NCBI RefSeq assembly: GCF_002895525.1
Contig: NZ_AZRL01000004.1
Location: 68,011 to 132,010, forward strand
Direction: 5' to 3'
DNA length: 64,000 nt
Source of the DNA: Petrotoga olearia DSM 13574
GTDB taxonomy: Bacteria > Thermotogota > Thermotogae > Petrotogales > Petrotogaceae
Positions 21,081-30,304 of the stretch are shown piece by piece. Both the position numbers and the translations under genes were made by a program. Every line of letters begins with the position of its first letter. Position 1 is the first letter of the stretch. The notes beneath the pieces are model-generated. The model was not told the origin of the DNA. It did not search any database and saw only the letters and a list, made by a program, of their open reading frames with translations.

Positions 21081-21419
21081 TTATTTATACGATAAAAACG
21101 GAACAATCTTCAAATTAATCAAACCCACAAAAGCCAACAAAAGGGCATATGCTGAATTAACGGCAGCGATTCCCAATATCACACCATACAAAAGATACCT
21201 CATAAAAAAACCTGGTAAGATCTTCTTTGGTTTTGAACCAACCGTCATTTTTTTAATCTCTTCGGCAAGTGAATAAAAACCTATAACCGCTCCAATTCCT
21301 CCCCACAACACCCAAAGAGCTTCTAAAGAAAAGAATAAAGAAAGAACAAAGGTCTCAACCAGAATTATCGCCATTGTTTTCATCTCTATCTCTTTCAGCT
21401 TTTTTTTCAGCTCTTTCAT
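21081..21419 (-). CDS. AtpI-like small membrane protein
   Basis: A 112-residue protein with three to four hydrophobic segments, encoded between the AtpZ-like gene and atpB. Position and topology match AtpI, an assembly factor for the c ring, but sequence identity to named families is not obvious. AGAGGT lies 8 nt before the ATG. It overlaps the upstream AtpZ-like gene by 65 nt. Confidence 0.7.
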   Translation of the reverse strand: MKELKKKLKEIEMKTMAIILVETFVLSLFFSLEALWVLWGGIGAVIGFYSLAEEIKKMTVGSKPKKILPGFFMRYLLYGVILGIAAVNSAYALLLAFVGLINLKIVPFLSYK

Positions 21420-21633
21420 ACTTCTCTACCTCTTTCAAAAGCTCCCTTATTCCAGAATATAATCCGGAAATTATTCCTAAAAACATCAATAAAACCATCC
21501 ATATTTGCTGGTCGGTAAAACTGTATAATATATATCCTATCAAAAGACCAACAAATATATTTGACAGAACTATTACAGCAAAATAAATGATCATGTTCAA
21601 ATGACTAAGTGAACGTAGATCGTGTTTTTTCAA
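21355..21633 (-). CDS. AtpZ-like small membrane protein, first gene of atp operon
   Basis: 92 residues with two membrane helices (VIVLSNIFVGLLIGYILYSF and a MVLLMFLGIISGLYSGI segment) and a charged tail, the architecture of AtpZ. A TTG at 21633 is chosen because GGAGGT ends 6 nt before it; the TTG at 21654 lies ahead of that Shine-Dalgarno. It is first in the operon, about 23 nt after the predicted transcript start. Confidence 0.72.
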   Translation of the reverse strand: MKKHDLRSLSHLNMIIYFAVIVLSNIFVGLLIGYILYSFTDQQIWMVLLMFLGIISGLYSGIRELLKEVEKYERAEKKAERDRDENNGDNSG

Positions 21634-21663
21634 GATAATACCTCCAAAAAACAACCATAAACA

Positions 21664-21692
21664 ATTATACTATTTATTTGCCAAAATTTCAA
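21664..21692 (-). promoter_or_regulatory. Promoter of the atp operon
   Basis: Minus strand TTGAAA (21692-21687), 17-nt spacer, perfect TATAAT (21669-21664). Same hexamers and spacing as the ackA promoter. The expected start is near 21657. Confidence 0.8.
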
Positions 21693-21713
21693 TTATTTTA
21701 AAATATTGGGGGC

Positions 21714-21765
21714 GCGGAGTGGGGAGCGGGGGAAGGACGCTATAACGACTTTTATAAAGACAATA
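21714..21765 (+). repeat. Dispersed leader repeat, copy C (orphan)
   Basis: Plus strand GGAGTGGGGAGCGGGGGAAGG, then ACGCTATAACGACTTTTATAAAG, matching the GC-rich block and part of the tail of the family. Unlike the others it is not in front of a gene in its own direction; it lies between the prcB-like gene terminator and the atp promoter. Confidence 0.65.
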
Positions 21766-21814
21766 AAAAATTATTGAGAGGAGACGACCAACTAGTACGC
21801 CTCCCAATTTTTTA
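21761..21814 (-). terminator. Terminator after the prcB-like gene
   Basis: ATTGGGAGG pairs with CCTCTCAAT (one mismatch) around an 18-nt loop and is followed on the minus strand by AATTTTTTATTG. A T run also flanks the other side. Confidence 0.65.
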
Positions 21815-21846
21815 AAATATAAAACCTAGATATTTCCTCAAAAACA

Positions 21847-22416
21847 TTAATTAGAAAATGTAAAACTCTTTCTCAGCAACAATGGTTCACCATTTTTCTG
21901 TTCAATGGTCACAATCACTTCCCATTCTCCAACATCCAAAACTTCGTTAATTTCCACCCCTATTGAAGGATAAGTAAACGCTTGTGTGACCATTTCCCCT
22001 TTAGCTGGCACCTTTAAAAACAAATCTATAAAGATTTGAAAGTTATCTCTGTTTATACTGATATCATTCAAAGAAAGATTGTACCCTCCTGTTCTCTTTT
22101 CGCCTGCACTAATACAAACAACAAACGGAACTCCAGTTACATTGTTAACTACAATATCATCTTTTTTGATTATAACAACAGGTGTTTGACTCTTGTAATA
22201 ACAATCTACAACCTTATAATTCTCCATACCTTCTCCTTTGTCAAAGGTGTTAGCTTCTATAGGCTTTTTTTCTATTCCTACTCCTTGAGCAGGTTCTTGA
22301 ATAACTTCATGTTTAACCCCTGCTTCATTTTGCAATGGTGGGGATAATAAGAAAAACACAGAACCAACCGCCAAAGCGGTCAAGGAAATTACTAAAATTA
22401 TCTGAGTTTTAGTCAT
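21847..22416 (-). CDS. Exported protein with PrcB-like C-terminal domain
   Basis: 189 residues. An N-terminal hydrophobic segment (QIILVISLTALAVGSVFFLL) acts as an uncleaved anchor or signal peptide. The C-terminal half contains GGYNLSLNDISINRDN, KVPAKGEM and TQAFTYPSIGVEI, which resemble the PrcB_C domain named from the dentilisin-associated protein of Treponema. GAGGAGA precedes the ATG at 22416; the longer frame to 22464 has no Shine-Dalgarno. It lies 52 nt after the subtilisin-like gene, which supports a protease-partner role by analogy with PrtP-PrcB. Confidence 0.8.
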   Translation of the reverse strand: MTKTQIILVISLTALAVGSVFFLLSPPLQNEAGVKHEVIQEPAQGVGIEKKPIEANTFDKGEGMENYKVVDCYYKSQTPVVIIKKDDIVVNNVTGVPFVVCISAGEKRTGGYNLSLNDISINRDNFQIFIDLFLKVPAKGEMVTQAFTYPSIGVEINEVLDVGEWEVIVTIEQKNGEPLLLRKSFTFSN

Positions 22417-22468
22417 TTTTAAAAATCTCCTCAATTGAAAATCAGATGTTTCTTTTAACAACATAAAC

Positions 22469-24451
22469 TTAGAAAATAGTCCAAGGTATTCCTAATCCTC
22501 CATATTCATCAATAAATCCTGTACCTTCTTGGTTAACTGGTATTTCAACCGGAATAGATTCATTGTTTATTTGTATTTCTCCTCTTATACCGAATTCTTC
22601 TTCAGGAATCGTTCCCACGTACTCATAAGCTAAATAATAATGGCCGCTTTCATCGATATCTGGCAACAGATCAATGCTAATTTCTGCATTACTCGTAAAT
22701 TCGAATGTTTTTATTGGAGTTTCATAAGAATCTAATAAAGATATTGTAAGTGTTCCAGCAAACGAAAGATCAGTTGTTAAATCTGTTTTGAATTGAGTTG
22801 TTTCAAATTCTTGCGTATAGGTTGTTACATTACTAACTTCGACCACTCCTGAATAACTTAATTCTTCTTCCATCCTATAATTTGGTGCAAAGTAATACAG
22901 ATACTCAGGTCCCCCAATAATTATTTCATAATCTCCTGGTTCAATTCCGGCAAATAATTCAGTTCCATCGTTAGAAGTTTTCCCGTAATATCTTTTGCTC
23001 GTTTCTTTACTTTCTAAAGTTATAAAAACACCGGGCAAAGGGTTACTACTTCTTTTAGATATCGCCTTAACAACCAAATTCCCTGCTTCGTAATCAGCTG
23101 GATTAAGATCCAGACTTGCAGAACTAATTCTTCCATAGCCGGCAGAGGTATCGTAACCATCCTCATCAATATCCACTGCTCCCTCTTCTATCATCTTTCT
23201 TATCTGGTACACATTGGCGTCTGGATATTCTTCTTTAATTAAGGCAGCTAAGGCAGAAACATATGGGCATGCCATCGATGTTCCGGCCCAATAAGCGAAC
23301 GGTTCACCAACGACTCCATCACTTACAGCTAACCTAACAGGAATAGATGAAATGACATTGTTCCCTGGTGCCGCAACAGATACGTATTCCCCTCGTGATG
23401 AGAAATCAGTTATCTCATCTAGTGCATCACTTGCTGCAACGCCTATAACTCCCGTAAAAGCAGAAGGATAGTGCCAAAATTGGTCGGTTGTGTCGTTACC
23501 AGAAGAGGCAACAACAACTACGTCATTTGTAAGAGCATAATCAAAGGCATCTTTTAGGATGTTTGAATATCCTCCGCCTCCCCAACTGTTCGACAAAACA
23601 TCTGCTCCATGATCTACAGCCCAAACTATTCCGTCGGCAACTGCATAATCACCAATGTAACCAGGGTTAAATATTCTAATAGGCATTATCTTTGCATCAG
23701 GAGCTAATCCTACTACGCCCTGACCATCATCTTTTGCGGCTATTATGCCCGCTGTGTGGGTACCGTGCCCATCAGAGTCATAATCAATTGCTGGATCAAT
23801 CGTTACGCCCAAATAAGGATCATACCCTTCCACCAATTGATCCACTAGATCAGGGTGTGTTCCATCCGTTCCTGTGTCTAATAACCCTACAATTACGCCT
23901 TCACCTGTAGCTTTTTCCCACGCGGATTCTGCGCCAATCTTTTTTAGGGCGTATTGTTTATCCTTGTAATCTGGATAACCTTCCTCTACTTGATTCAATG
24001 TGCTACTTCCCATTTCTTTTTGGGTTTTAGAATCTGTGCTTTTAATAACTGGTATTTCCCTGTCTGTATAGTTTGGCTCAACGTATCTGATACCTTCTAT
24101 CTTTTTCCCTTTCAGTATTTCAAAAGCCTTTTCTACATCCATAACATTGGTGTCTAACTTTAACAACACTGCTTTGAGTTCAGGAATTTCTTTTTCAACA
24201 GTGGCTCCTTTGAAATTCTTCAATATTTCATCTAAATTAGCATCGTTTTGGTACCCCACAATTAGCTCATCATTGTTAAATTTCCTACCTGAAAGTTCTT
24301 TAAAAGAAGGTAAATAACTTTCAGAACCTGAAAAATCGGTTTCTGAAATATCGTTATTTACTAAATCAGTTGTGTTCAACTTCATACAACCAGAAATAAT
24401 AAACGTTAGCAAAACAACTCAACCAATTATTATTGAATAACGCTTTTTCAT
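22469..24451 (-). CDS. Subtilisin-like lipoprotein protease with UGA in the signal peptide
   Basis: S8 family serine protease. The 647-residue open frame begins in the middle of a lipoprotein signal peptide (LTFIISGC, Cys lipobox). Upstream, an ATG at 24451 with GGGGGTT about 10 nt before it encodes MKKRYSIIIG, then UGA at 24421-24419, then VVLLTFIISGC in the same frame. The full signal peptide is thus split by one stop codon. Counting from the open frame: fervidolysin-like propeptide (about 48-118), triad Asp179 (LLDTGTDG), His216 (DGHGTHTAG) and Ser379 (AGTSMACP), oxyanion Asn306, then a carboxypeptidase-regulatory-like beta domain (about 435-500) and a C-terminal beta region. Possible explanations: sequence error, recent nonsense mutation, UGA read-through, or restart at TTG 24412. 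Confidence 0.88.
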
Positions 24452-24470
24452 ATCCACTTAACCCCCTTTC

Positions 24471-25523
24471 TTAATTACCTGTAGTAAATTCGTTGTGCAT
24501 CTCAGGCATTACACCACCTAAAGGATCTATACCCCATCCGTAATCAATAGCTATCGAGTATGCAACACTATCTGAGTCATAAGAAACAGCGTATGCATAA
24601 TCTACTCCCCAATCGTATATTTTGGCGGGTTCTAACTTATCGTATTCATAGGAATATATTCCATCTGGCAAGTATAAGAACCAACTCAAATTATCATATT
24701 CAGAGCTTCCTTCACTTCCAAGGAACGTGACAGAAACTTCTTCAGCTCCTAAAGTTATAAAATCGTACAGGATAACATCTGTTCCTTCTAAAATACCTGG
24801 AAGTATATAATTCTCACTTTGTACTAAGTCGTATATCCACATCGTATAGTAATATTCCACCTCAGATTCAGGAGAAGTGAGTTCTTTTGTCGGTTCCCAA
24901 ACAAAGGTGGGTTGCCTTGAAACGCCTTTTTCTCTGTCAGCAGGAGATTTTAAATTGACGTTAAAGCTATCAAGTGGAACAACAGAGCCTAATTCAACAA
25001 GTGTACTTTCTCCGTTTTCTGTATAAGAACTCACCGCATACCATACCTCTTTATTAGGTGCATTTTGTTCTGAAGGATCTAAGAAATAACCATATTCTGA
25101 AACACCGATTTTTGTGTAATGAATTCCATCAAAAGATCTGTAAATATTGTAACCATCTGGTTTTATAAATTCATCATAATAGATAAACCCTTTTCGCAGA
25201 GCATCATAGTAATCATACCAATTTACCTCAATCCACAAATTTGAGCTTTCTGGGACCGAGTCTAATTCATCTACGAAATCTTTTAATTCAAGATATTTAA
25301 CCAAAATGTTGTTGCTCCTAAAATCATCATTCAACCTTTGGGTAAATGTTTCTGCCTGAGTCGTAGTAATTTCTTCTTTTATAGTATAAGAAATAATTGA
25401 ACTCTCCCCTGAAAGTAAAGGATTTATTGGTTTAAAAAGAACACGCTCATTTGTTTTAGGTAAACACCCAGTCAAAACAAATAACAAAATGGATATTAAT
25501 CCTACATAATAAAACTTTTTCAT
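24471..25523 (-). CDS. Lipoprotein of unknown function
   Basis: 350 residues after choosing the ATG at 25523, which begins a type II signal peptide MKKFYYVGLISILLFVLTGC. The mature part is rich in Tyr, Ser and acidic residues. It contains fibronectin-type-like stretches (FKPDGYNIYRSFDGIHYTKI; SPADREKGVSRQPTFVWEP), consistent with a beta-sandwich surface protein. It lies 19 nt upstream of the protease gene and probably shares its transcript. Function unknown; a third member of the protease complex is possible. Confidence 0.8.
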   Translation of the reverse strand: MKKFYYVGLISILLFVLTGCLPKTNERVLFKPINPLLSGESSIISYTIKEEITTTQAETFTQRLNDDFRSNNILVKYLELKDFVDELDSVPESSNLWIEVNWYDYYDALRKGFIYYDEFIKPDGYNIYRSFDGIHYTKIGVSEYGYFLDPSEQNAPNKEVWYAVSSYTENGESTLVELGSVVPLDSFNVNLKSPADREKGVSRQPTFVWEPTKELTSPESEVEYYYTMWIYDLVQSENYILPGILEGTDVILYDFITLGAEEVSVTFLGSEGSSEYDNLSWFLYLPDGIYSYEYDKLEPAKIYDWGVDYAYAVSYDSDSVAYSIAIDYGWGIDPLGGVMPEMHNEFTTGN

Positions 25524-25552
25524 AATATTGCTTCTCCCCAATTTCGACATTA

Positions 25553-25580
25553 TCTATATTATCTTTAAAACTAACCTCAA
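25553..25580 (-). promoter_or_regulatory. Probable promoter of the lipoprotein-protease-prcB operon
   Basis: Minus strand TTGAGG (25580-25575), 16-nt spacer, TATAGA (25558-25553). The gap 25524-25848 between divergent genes is otherwise AT-rich, with T tracts and no further recognisable element except a TATAAT at 25812-25817 facing the deaminase gene. Confidence 0.45.
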
Positions 25581-25811
25581 TCTTTTAATATTTCTTTTTT
25601 CCCTTACCAAAATCTAGGACAGTTAATTTACGAGAAAAATGCCCTTTTTTCTTTAATAATATAATTATATCACCTATACTCCAACACGCACGAAAGTTTT
25701 ACATTTTTATTATTTTTTTATTGCAATTTTTAATGAAGTTAGAATTAATTATTTTACTTGTTCGTATCCTTTTTCCTTTTAAAAAATCAACTCATAAACG
25801 ATATTTTATAG

Positions 25812-25817
25812 TATAAT
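25812..25817 (+). promoter_or_regulatory. Possible -10 element of the deaminase gene
   Basis: Perfect TATAAT 32 nt before the start codon, preceded by an overlapping TATAGT. No convincing -35 hexamer at 16-18 nt, so this is tentative. Confidence 0.35.
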
Positions 25818-25848
25818 ATCAATGAAAACAACCAAAGGAGTTGTGGAT

Positions 25849-27177
25849 ATGTCAAAAAAGCTTTTGAAGAATGCGTATGTTTTAATTAGTGCTGATGATG
25901 ATGTAGAAAAATTTGATATATTAATAGACGAAGATGAGATCGAAGACTTACTTGTACCAGGTGATTCAACCGAGGTGAATTTGGGAGATGTGGACGAATA
26001 CGATCTATCTGGAAAATTGATCATCCCAGGATTTATTAACACCCATAGCCATTCAGTTATGTCTTATTTTAGAGGTATTGCCGATGATTTATCACTTAAC
26101 GATTGGTTGTTCAAAGAAATGCTACCAAGAGAGGACTTTTTGGAAAGTGAAATGTCTTATTATGGCACTTTAGTTTCTATTTTAGAGATGATTTCTAATG
26201 GAATAACTACTTTTGTTGACATGTATATGTTTACTGATGAGATAGCTAAGGCTGCATATGATTTAGGGATTCGGGCATATATCTCAAGAGGGCTATCTTT
26301 TGATACCGACGAGGGTTGGAATAGAAGGATAAAAGAAAATATCGAAACGTTTGAAAAATACAATGGATTGGATAACAGGATTTACATAGGCTTTGGGCCT
26401 CATGCCCCTTACACCGTTCCTATGGATAAATTAAAAGAAGTAGCTGAAATTGCAAAAAAGTATAATACTCACATTCAGATTCATCTGTTAGAATCAGCAA
26501 ATGAAAGGGAGCAGTACAATCTTTTAGAGGTTGAAAATACGGGTTTATTCGATCTTCCTACGATAGCTGCTCACTGTGTGCATGCTGATGAAAAAGATAT
26601 CGAAGTTCTTTCAAGGAACGAAGTGAATGTGGCTTATAACCCTGTTAGTAATATGAAGTTGGGTAATGGGATCGCTCCCATAGTGGATATGCTTGATAAG
26701 AATATAAACGTTACTTTTGGTACGGATGGTTGTGCAAGCAACAACTCTTTGAACTTTTTCAACGAAATGAAGTTTGGAGGTATATTGCAGAAATACAAGT
26801 ATGGTCCTGATAGATTTTCAGTAGAACAGATTTTGAGGATGAGCTGGGAAAACGGAGGTTTTGCATTAGAAAAAAATATCGGGAGGTTAGAACCTGAGTT
26901 CAAAGCAGATTTGGTTGTTTTAGATATGGATTCTTTTGAGTTTTTACCTAATGATTTATCAAGGTTAAAGTCTCATATAGTTTATTCTGCAAATCCTAAG
27001 AATGTTTTTGCAACGATGGTAGCAGGGAAGTTCTTGTACTACGATGGAGAATTTTTAACTTTAAAAGAAGAAAAGGAGCAAATATATGAGAAATTCCATA
27101 GCTTTTACAAAAGGATCGAAGATAAGTATAATAATAGCGATCATTCTGATAGCCATAACGACGATAGGGATATCTAA
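25849..27177 (+). CDS. Amidohydrolase, MTA/SAH deaminase-like
   Basis: 442-residue cytosolic metal-dependent amidohydrolase resembling the Thermotoga deaminase acting on 5'-methylthioadenosine and S-adenosylhomocysteine. Metal ligands are visible in NTHSHSVM (HxH), IQIHLLES (His), AAHCVHAD (His) and FGTDGCASNNS (Asp). PGFINTHSH and the C-terminal LVVLDMDS are family features. AAGGAG lies 9 nt before the ATG at 25849; the ATG at 25822 is only 5 nt after the -10 element. The substrate is inferred. mtnA for methylthioribose salvage begins at 63.7 kb. Confidence 0.88.
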   Translation: MSKKLLKNAYVLISADDDVEKFDILIDEDEIEDLLVPGDSTEVNLGDVDEYDLSGKLIIPGFINTHSHSVMSYFRGIADDLSLNDWLFKEMLPREDFLESEMSYYGTLVSILEMISNGITTFVDMYMFTDEIAKAAYDLGIRAYISRGLSFDTDEGWNRRIKENIETFEKYNGLDNRIYIGFGPHAPYTVPMDKLKEVAEIAKKYNTHIQIHLLESANEREQYNLLEVENTGLFDLPTIAAHCVHADEKDIEVLSRNEVNVAYNPVSNMKLGNGIAPIVDMLDKNINVTFGTDGCASNNSLNFFNEMKFGGILQKYKYGPDRFSVEQILRMSWENGGFALEKNIGRLEPEFKADLVVLDMDSFEFLPNDLSRLKSHIVYSANPKNVFATMVAGKFLYYDGEFLTLKEEKEQIYEKFHSFYKRIEDKYNNSDHSDSHNDDRDI

Positions 27178-27577
27178 ACCCATCGATGATTACATAGAGT
27201 TTTCTCCTAAAGGTTATGAAGATATAAGTAGGATAGTAACCAGAAACGGGACGATAATAAACACAACCGTCCCAGACAATGGCGAACATTTGGAGTTGAA
27301 ATTTAAAAATGATGATGATTTGTACGAGGTTCACGTCGTTCATTTCAAGAATCCATTCACTTTGATGAATTTTTGGTATAGTTTTGTGAGTGATTATTCT
27401 GATGGTTTAACCGCTAGTTTTTCTGCTATTCCTCTTATTTACGGTGAGTACAATGGTGAGTATATGGATATGTATCTTAGTGCTTGGTATAGAGGAGTGA
27501 ACAACTTATTTTTTGCTGTTTACGGGCCAAAAAGAAGCGTGATAAATGACTTGAAACTTCAGTTGAATAGATGGTGA
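27086..27577 (+). CDS. Exported protein of unknown function
   Basis: 163 residues. A signal-peptide-like N-terminus (FTKGSKISIIIAIILIAITT) is followed by a small mixed domain with repeated Tyr and Trp (LMNFWYSFVSDYSDG; YMDMYLSAWYRGVNNLFFAVYG). It overlaps the deaminase gene by 92 nt but has its own strong AAAGGAGC 6 nt before the ATG, so it is a real coupled gene rather than a shadow. No family recognised. Confidence 0.72.
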   Translation: MRNSIAFTKGSKISIIIAIILIAITTIGISKPIDDYIEFSPKGYEDISRIVTRNGTIINTTVPDNGEHLELKFKNDDDLYEVHVVHFKNPFTLMNFWYSFVSDYSDGLTASFSAIPLIYGEYNGEYMDMYLSAWYRGVNNLFFAVYGPKRSVINDLKLQLNRW

Positions 27578-28497
27578 TTTTGTTGGATTTGTATAATAGG
27601 TTGAGCGAGTACTTTAAAAATAGATACGGCGAAAGGGTGCAAAGGTTACCAATCAACGCTGGATTCACTTGCCCAAATAAAACAGGCGTGAAAGGTAAGG
27701 GTGGTTGCATTTATTGCGATTTAACAGGGAGTGGTTTTGCTGCTTTTAAACCTAAGGTAAGTATCGAAGAGCAGGTTAAGGAAATGATTAATAGATACGA
27801 GACAAAAGCTAATAAATTCCTAGCCTATTTTCAGGCAAATACCAATACATACGCTTCTGTTGATGAATTGAAAGAAAAATATGAAAGTAGTTTGATAGAC
27901 GATAGAATAGTAGGTTTAGATGTATCAACTAGGCCAGATTGTGTTCCTGATGAGGTGATAACGCTTTTAAATACTTTTAAAGATAGAGTTGATGTTTTCG
28001 TTGAGCTTGGTATTGAAAGCACTAATGCCAATACTCTAAAATATGTGAACAGAGGGCATTCTTTAGCGGAGGTTATAGATTCTGTTAACAGGTTAAAAAA
28101 AGCTGGATTAGAGGTTATTCTGCATTATATAATAGATTTTCCTTGTGATACATTAGATGATGTGAAAGAGATGGCTAAGGTTAGTTCGGCTTTAAAGGTT
28201 GACGGTGTAAAATTGCATTCTTTGTATATCGTTGAAAATACAAAACTTGCGGATTTGTATAATAGTGGTGAGTTTGTACCTTTGACGTTGGCTGATTTTG
28301 TAGAAAGGGCAATTACTTTCTTGGAATATTTGGATCCAAAGATCGTGATTCATAGGCTTGTTGCTGATCCTCCAAAAACTGGAACGTTACATGGCAATTG
28401 GGGAATTTCTAAAATAAAAATTTTAAACTTAATTGAAAATACGATGAGAGAGAGGGGTTCCTATCAGGGAAAATATTTTAACTATTTGAATAATTGA
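27571..28497 (+). CDS. Radical SAM protein, YtqA/TIGR01212 type
   Basis: 308 residues. The iron-sulfur site has the unusual C-x12-C-x2-C spacing of this subfamily in TCPNKTGVKGKGG and CIYCD. GLDVSTRPDCVPDE, FVELGIESTNANTLKYVNRGH and the C-terminal WGISKIKILNLI follow. The biochemical reaction of the family is not firmly known to me. The ATG at 27571 overlaps the preceding stop and lacks a good Shine-Dalgarno; TTG at 27580 or 27583 is an alternative. The RNase P RNA begins immediately after its stop codon. Confidence 0.87.
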   Translation: MVILLDLYNRLSEYFKNRYGERVQRLPINAGFTCPNKTGVKGKGGCIYCDLTGSGFAAFKPKVSIEEQVKEMINRYETKANKFLAYFQANTNTYASVDELKEKYESSLIDDRIVGLDVSTRPDCVPDEVITLLNTFKDRVDVFVELGIESTNANTLKYVNRGHSLAEVIDSVNRLKKAGLEVILHYIIDFPCDTLDDVKEMAKVSSALKVDGVKLHSLYIVENTKLADLYNSGEFVPLTLADFVERAITFLEYLDPKIVIHRLVADPPKTGTLHGNWGISKIKILNLIENTMRERGSYQGKYFNYLNN

Positions 28498-28819
28498 AGT
28501 AGGACGGTTGACCGCGAGTAGGCATACTTGGCCTATTTTGAGGAAAGTCCGGACTCTAAGGGCAAGATACTGGTTAACAACCAGAGGGAGTGATCCCTGA
28601 ATAGGGCCATAGAAAAGAAAACCGCCGAAAGGCAAGGGTGGAACGGTGAGGTAAGAGCTCACCAGTGTCAGAGCGATCTGACAGCTTGGTAGCCTCTATC
28701 TTGAGCAAGGTCAAGCAAGAAGGCTATAGGTTGCCCGCCGAGAGATTTGATTATCCGCCTTCTGGGTAGACCGCTTAGATAAATGGTTAACTTGACAGAA
28801 TCCGGCTTATAGTCCTACT
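28498..28819 (+). ncRNA. rnpB: RNase P RNA
   Basis: Catalytic RNA of RNase P (about 322 nt), type A-like. The universal segments GAGGAAAGTCCGGACTC (28540-28556) and GACAGAATCCGGCTTAT (about 28794-28810) are both present. P1 is formed by AGTAGGAC at 28498-28505 and GTCCTACT at 28812-28819. The 5' end coincides with the base after the radical SAM stop codon, so the RNA is presumably cut from, or transcribed within, the upstream unit. A strong terminator follows. Confidence 0.95.
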
Positions 28820-28831
28820 GATATATTTAAC

Positions 28832-28860
28832 AATGACGCCCGGTCTGGGCGTCATTTTTT
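28832..28860 (+). terminator. Terminator after rnpB, facing the end of the ribosomal superoperon
   Basis: ATGACGCCC and GGGCGTCAT pair around GGTCT, followed by TTTTTT. The stem begins with AAAAAATGACG when read from the other side, so it may also stop the convergent rplQ transcript, which ends 4 nt away. Confidence 0.88.
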
Positions 28861-28863
28861 AAG

Positions 28864-29250
28864 TTATTCTTCTTTTGGGAGTAATTGGAGTATAGATAAT
28901 TCCGAAGCGTCACCTTTTCTATAACCGATTTTTAATATTCTTGTGTAACCACCGTTTCTATTTTCATATCGAGGTGCAATTTCATGTACTATTTTGTACA
29001 CTAGTTTTCTGTCGTTGAAGTGTCTGTTTATGTCTCTGTTTAAAGCTACTCTTCTTTCTGGGAGATCGGTTGAATTAGCTTCCTTTGCCTTGGTGATTAT
29101 TCTTTCTACGAGGGGCCTTACGGCTTTTGCTTTTGCAGTAGTAGTAATTATACTTTCAGATTCAAAGACGCTTCTAGCTAGATTGTTCAACAGGGCGTTT
29201 CTATGGGAAGCATATCTATTTAATTTTTTAGTTTTGACTCTATGCCTCAT
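28864..29250 (-). CDS. rplQ: Ribosomal protein L17
   Basis: 128 residues, starting MRHRVKTKKLNRYASHR, the conserved L17 N-terminus. The longer frame to 29289 is not used because AAGGGGG stands before the ATG at 29250. Its start overlaps the rpoA stop by 11 nt. Last gene of the superoperon. Confidence 0.96.
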   Translation of the reverse strand: MRHRVKTKKLNRYASHRNALLNNLARSVFESESIITTTAKAKAVRPLVERIITKAKEANSTDLPERRVALNRDINRHFNDRKLVYKIVHEIAPRYENRNGGYTRILKIGYRKGDASELSILQLLPKEE

Positions 29251-30304
29251 CGAAGGTGTTCCCCCTTTCTTCTTGGTGTAATTTTTCATAATCTATATCA
29301 AATTTCTCTTTTAGCTCATTTTTTATCTCATCTAAAGATTTTCTACCAAAGTTTTTGATTTTGAGAAGGTCGGTGGGTTTTCTTTTTAATAGTTCTCCAA
29401 TGGTGTCTATTTTTTCTCTTTTTAAACAATTTTTAGCTCTTTTTGTTAAATCCAAAGAGTCAATCTGAGTTTCCATTAAATCCTTTGGCAACCCAAAAAT
29501 ATTTTCTTCCTCTTCTTCTTGCACTTCTTCCTCTTTTTCAACTGAAACTTCCATTTGTTCTATAGTACCAGCTTCTCCTTCTCTTTCCCAAAGTTTGGAA
29601 ATGAAGTCAAAATGTTCCATCAAAATTTTTGTTGCTTCTTTCAATGCTTCGGTGGGGGTTATGTTTTTTTTCGTCCAAATTTCGAGAATTAGCTTATCGT
29701 AGTCGGTTCTTCTTCCTACACGAATGTTTTCGGTTAAATAGTTAACTTTAAGAACAGGACTGAACACTCCATCTATGAATATGTATTCAATGTCACTTTG
29801 AAATGTCAATTCTTGGGCGGGAATGAAACCTTTCCCTGCTTGAGCGTACAGTTCAAAGTCAACTTCCATATCTTTGTTGACATGAGCTATGACAAAATCT
29901 GGGTTGGCTATTTCTACTTCCGACGGAGTTTTTATGTCTCCACTTTTTATGACTTGGCCAGCTTTGTATTTCTTCCTTAAGCTTAATAGAATTGGGTAAT
30001 CTATCTCATTGAGGTTTTCAATGTCATCTACTTTTAATTGAACCTTTTTTAAGTTTAAAGTTATTTCAATGATGTCTTCTTTTATACCCTCAATAGTATC
30101 GTACTCATGTAATTTCCCTGGAATACGTAGCCCTGTTATTGCCAAAGATGGAATGGAAGATAACAGCACCCTTCTTAAAGCATTACCTAAAGTTATAGCA
30201 TATCCTTTTTCCAGAGGAAATAGTTCATATTTTGAGTAGTTATATTCGTCTTGCTCTTCCTTTTGGACTATCCTAAATTTTTCCGGTTTTATTAATATCT
30301 CCAT
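29240..30304 (-). CDS. rpoA: RNA polymerase alpha subunit
   Basis: 354 residues when started at ATG 30304 (MEILIKPEKFRIV). The N-terminal assembly domain includes GYAITLGNALRRVLLSSIPS. The C-terminal domain has the helix-hairpin-helix ELLKRKPTDLLKIKNFGRKSLDEIKN. The linker is very acidic (VEKEEEVQEEEEENIFG). The start codon is unusual: its strong Shine-Dalgarno lies 33 nt upstream, beyond a hairpin (see separate entry). Confidence 0.97.
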   Translation of the reverse strand: MEILIKPEKFRIVQKEEQDEYNYSKYELFPLEKGYAITLGNALRRVLLSSIPSLAITGLRIPGKLHEYDTIEGIKEDIIEITLNLKKVQLKVDDIENLNEIDYPILLSLRKKYKAGQVIKSGDIKTPSEVEIANPDFVIAHVNKDMEVDFELYAQAGKGFIPAQELTFQSDIEYIFIDGVFSPVLKVNYLTENIRVGRRTDYDKLILEIWTKKNITPTEALKEATKILMEHFDFISKLWEREGEAGTIEQMEVSVEKEEEVQEEEEENIFGLPKDLMETQIDSLDLTKRAKNCLKREKIDTIGELLKRKPTDLLKIKNFGRKSLDEIKNELKEKFDIDYEKLHQEERGNTFDEA

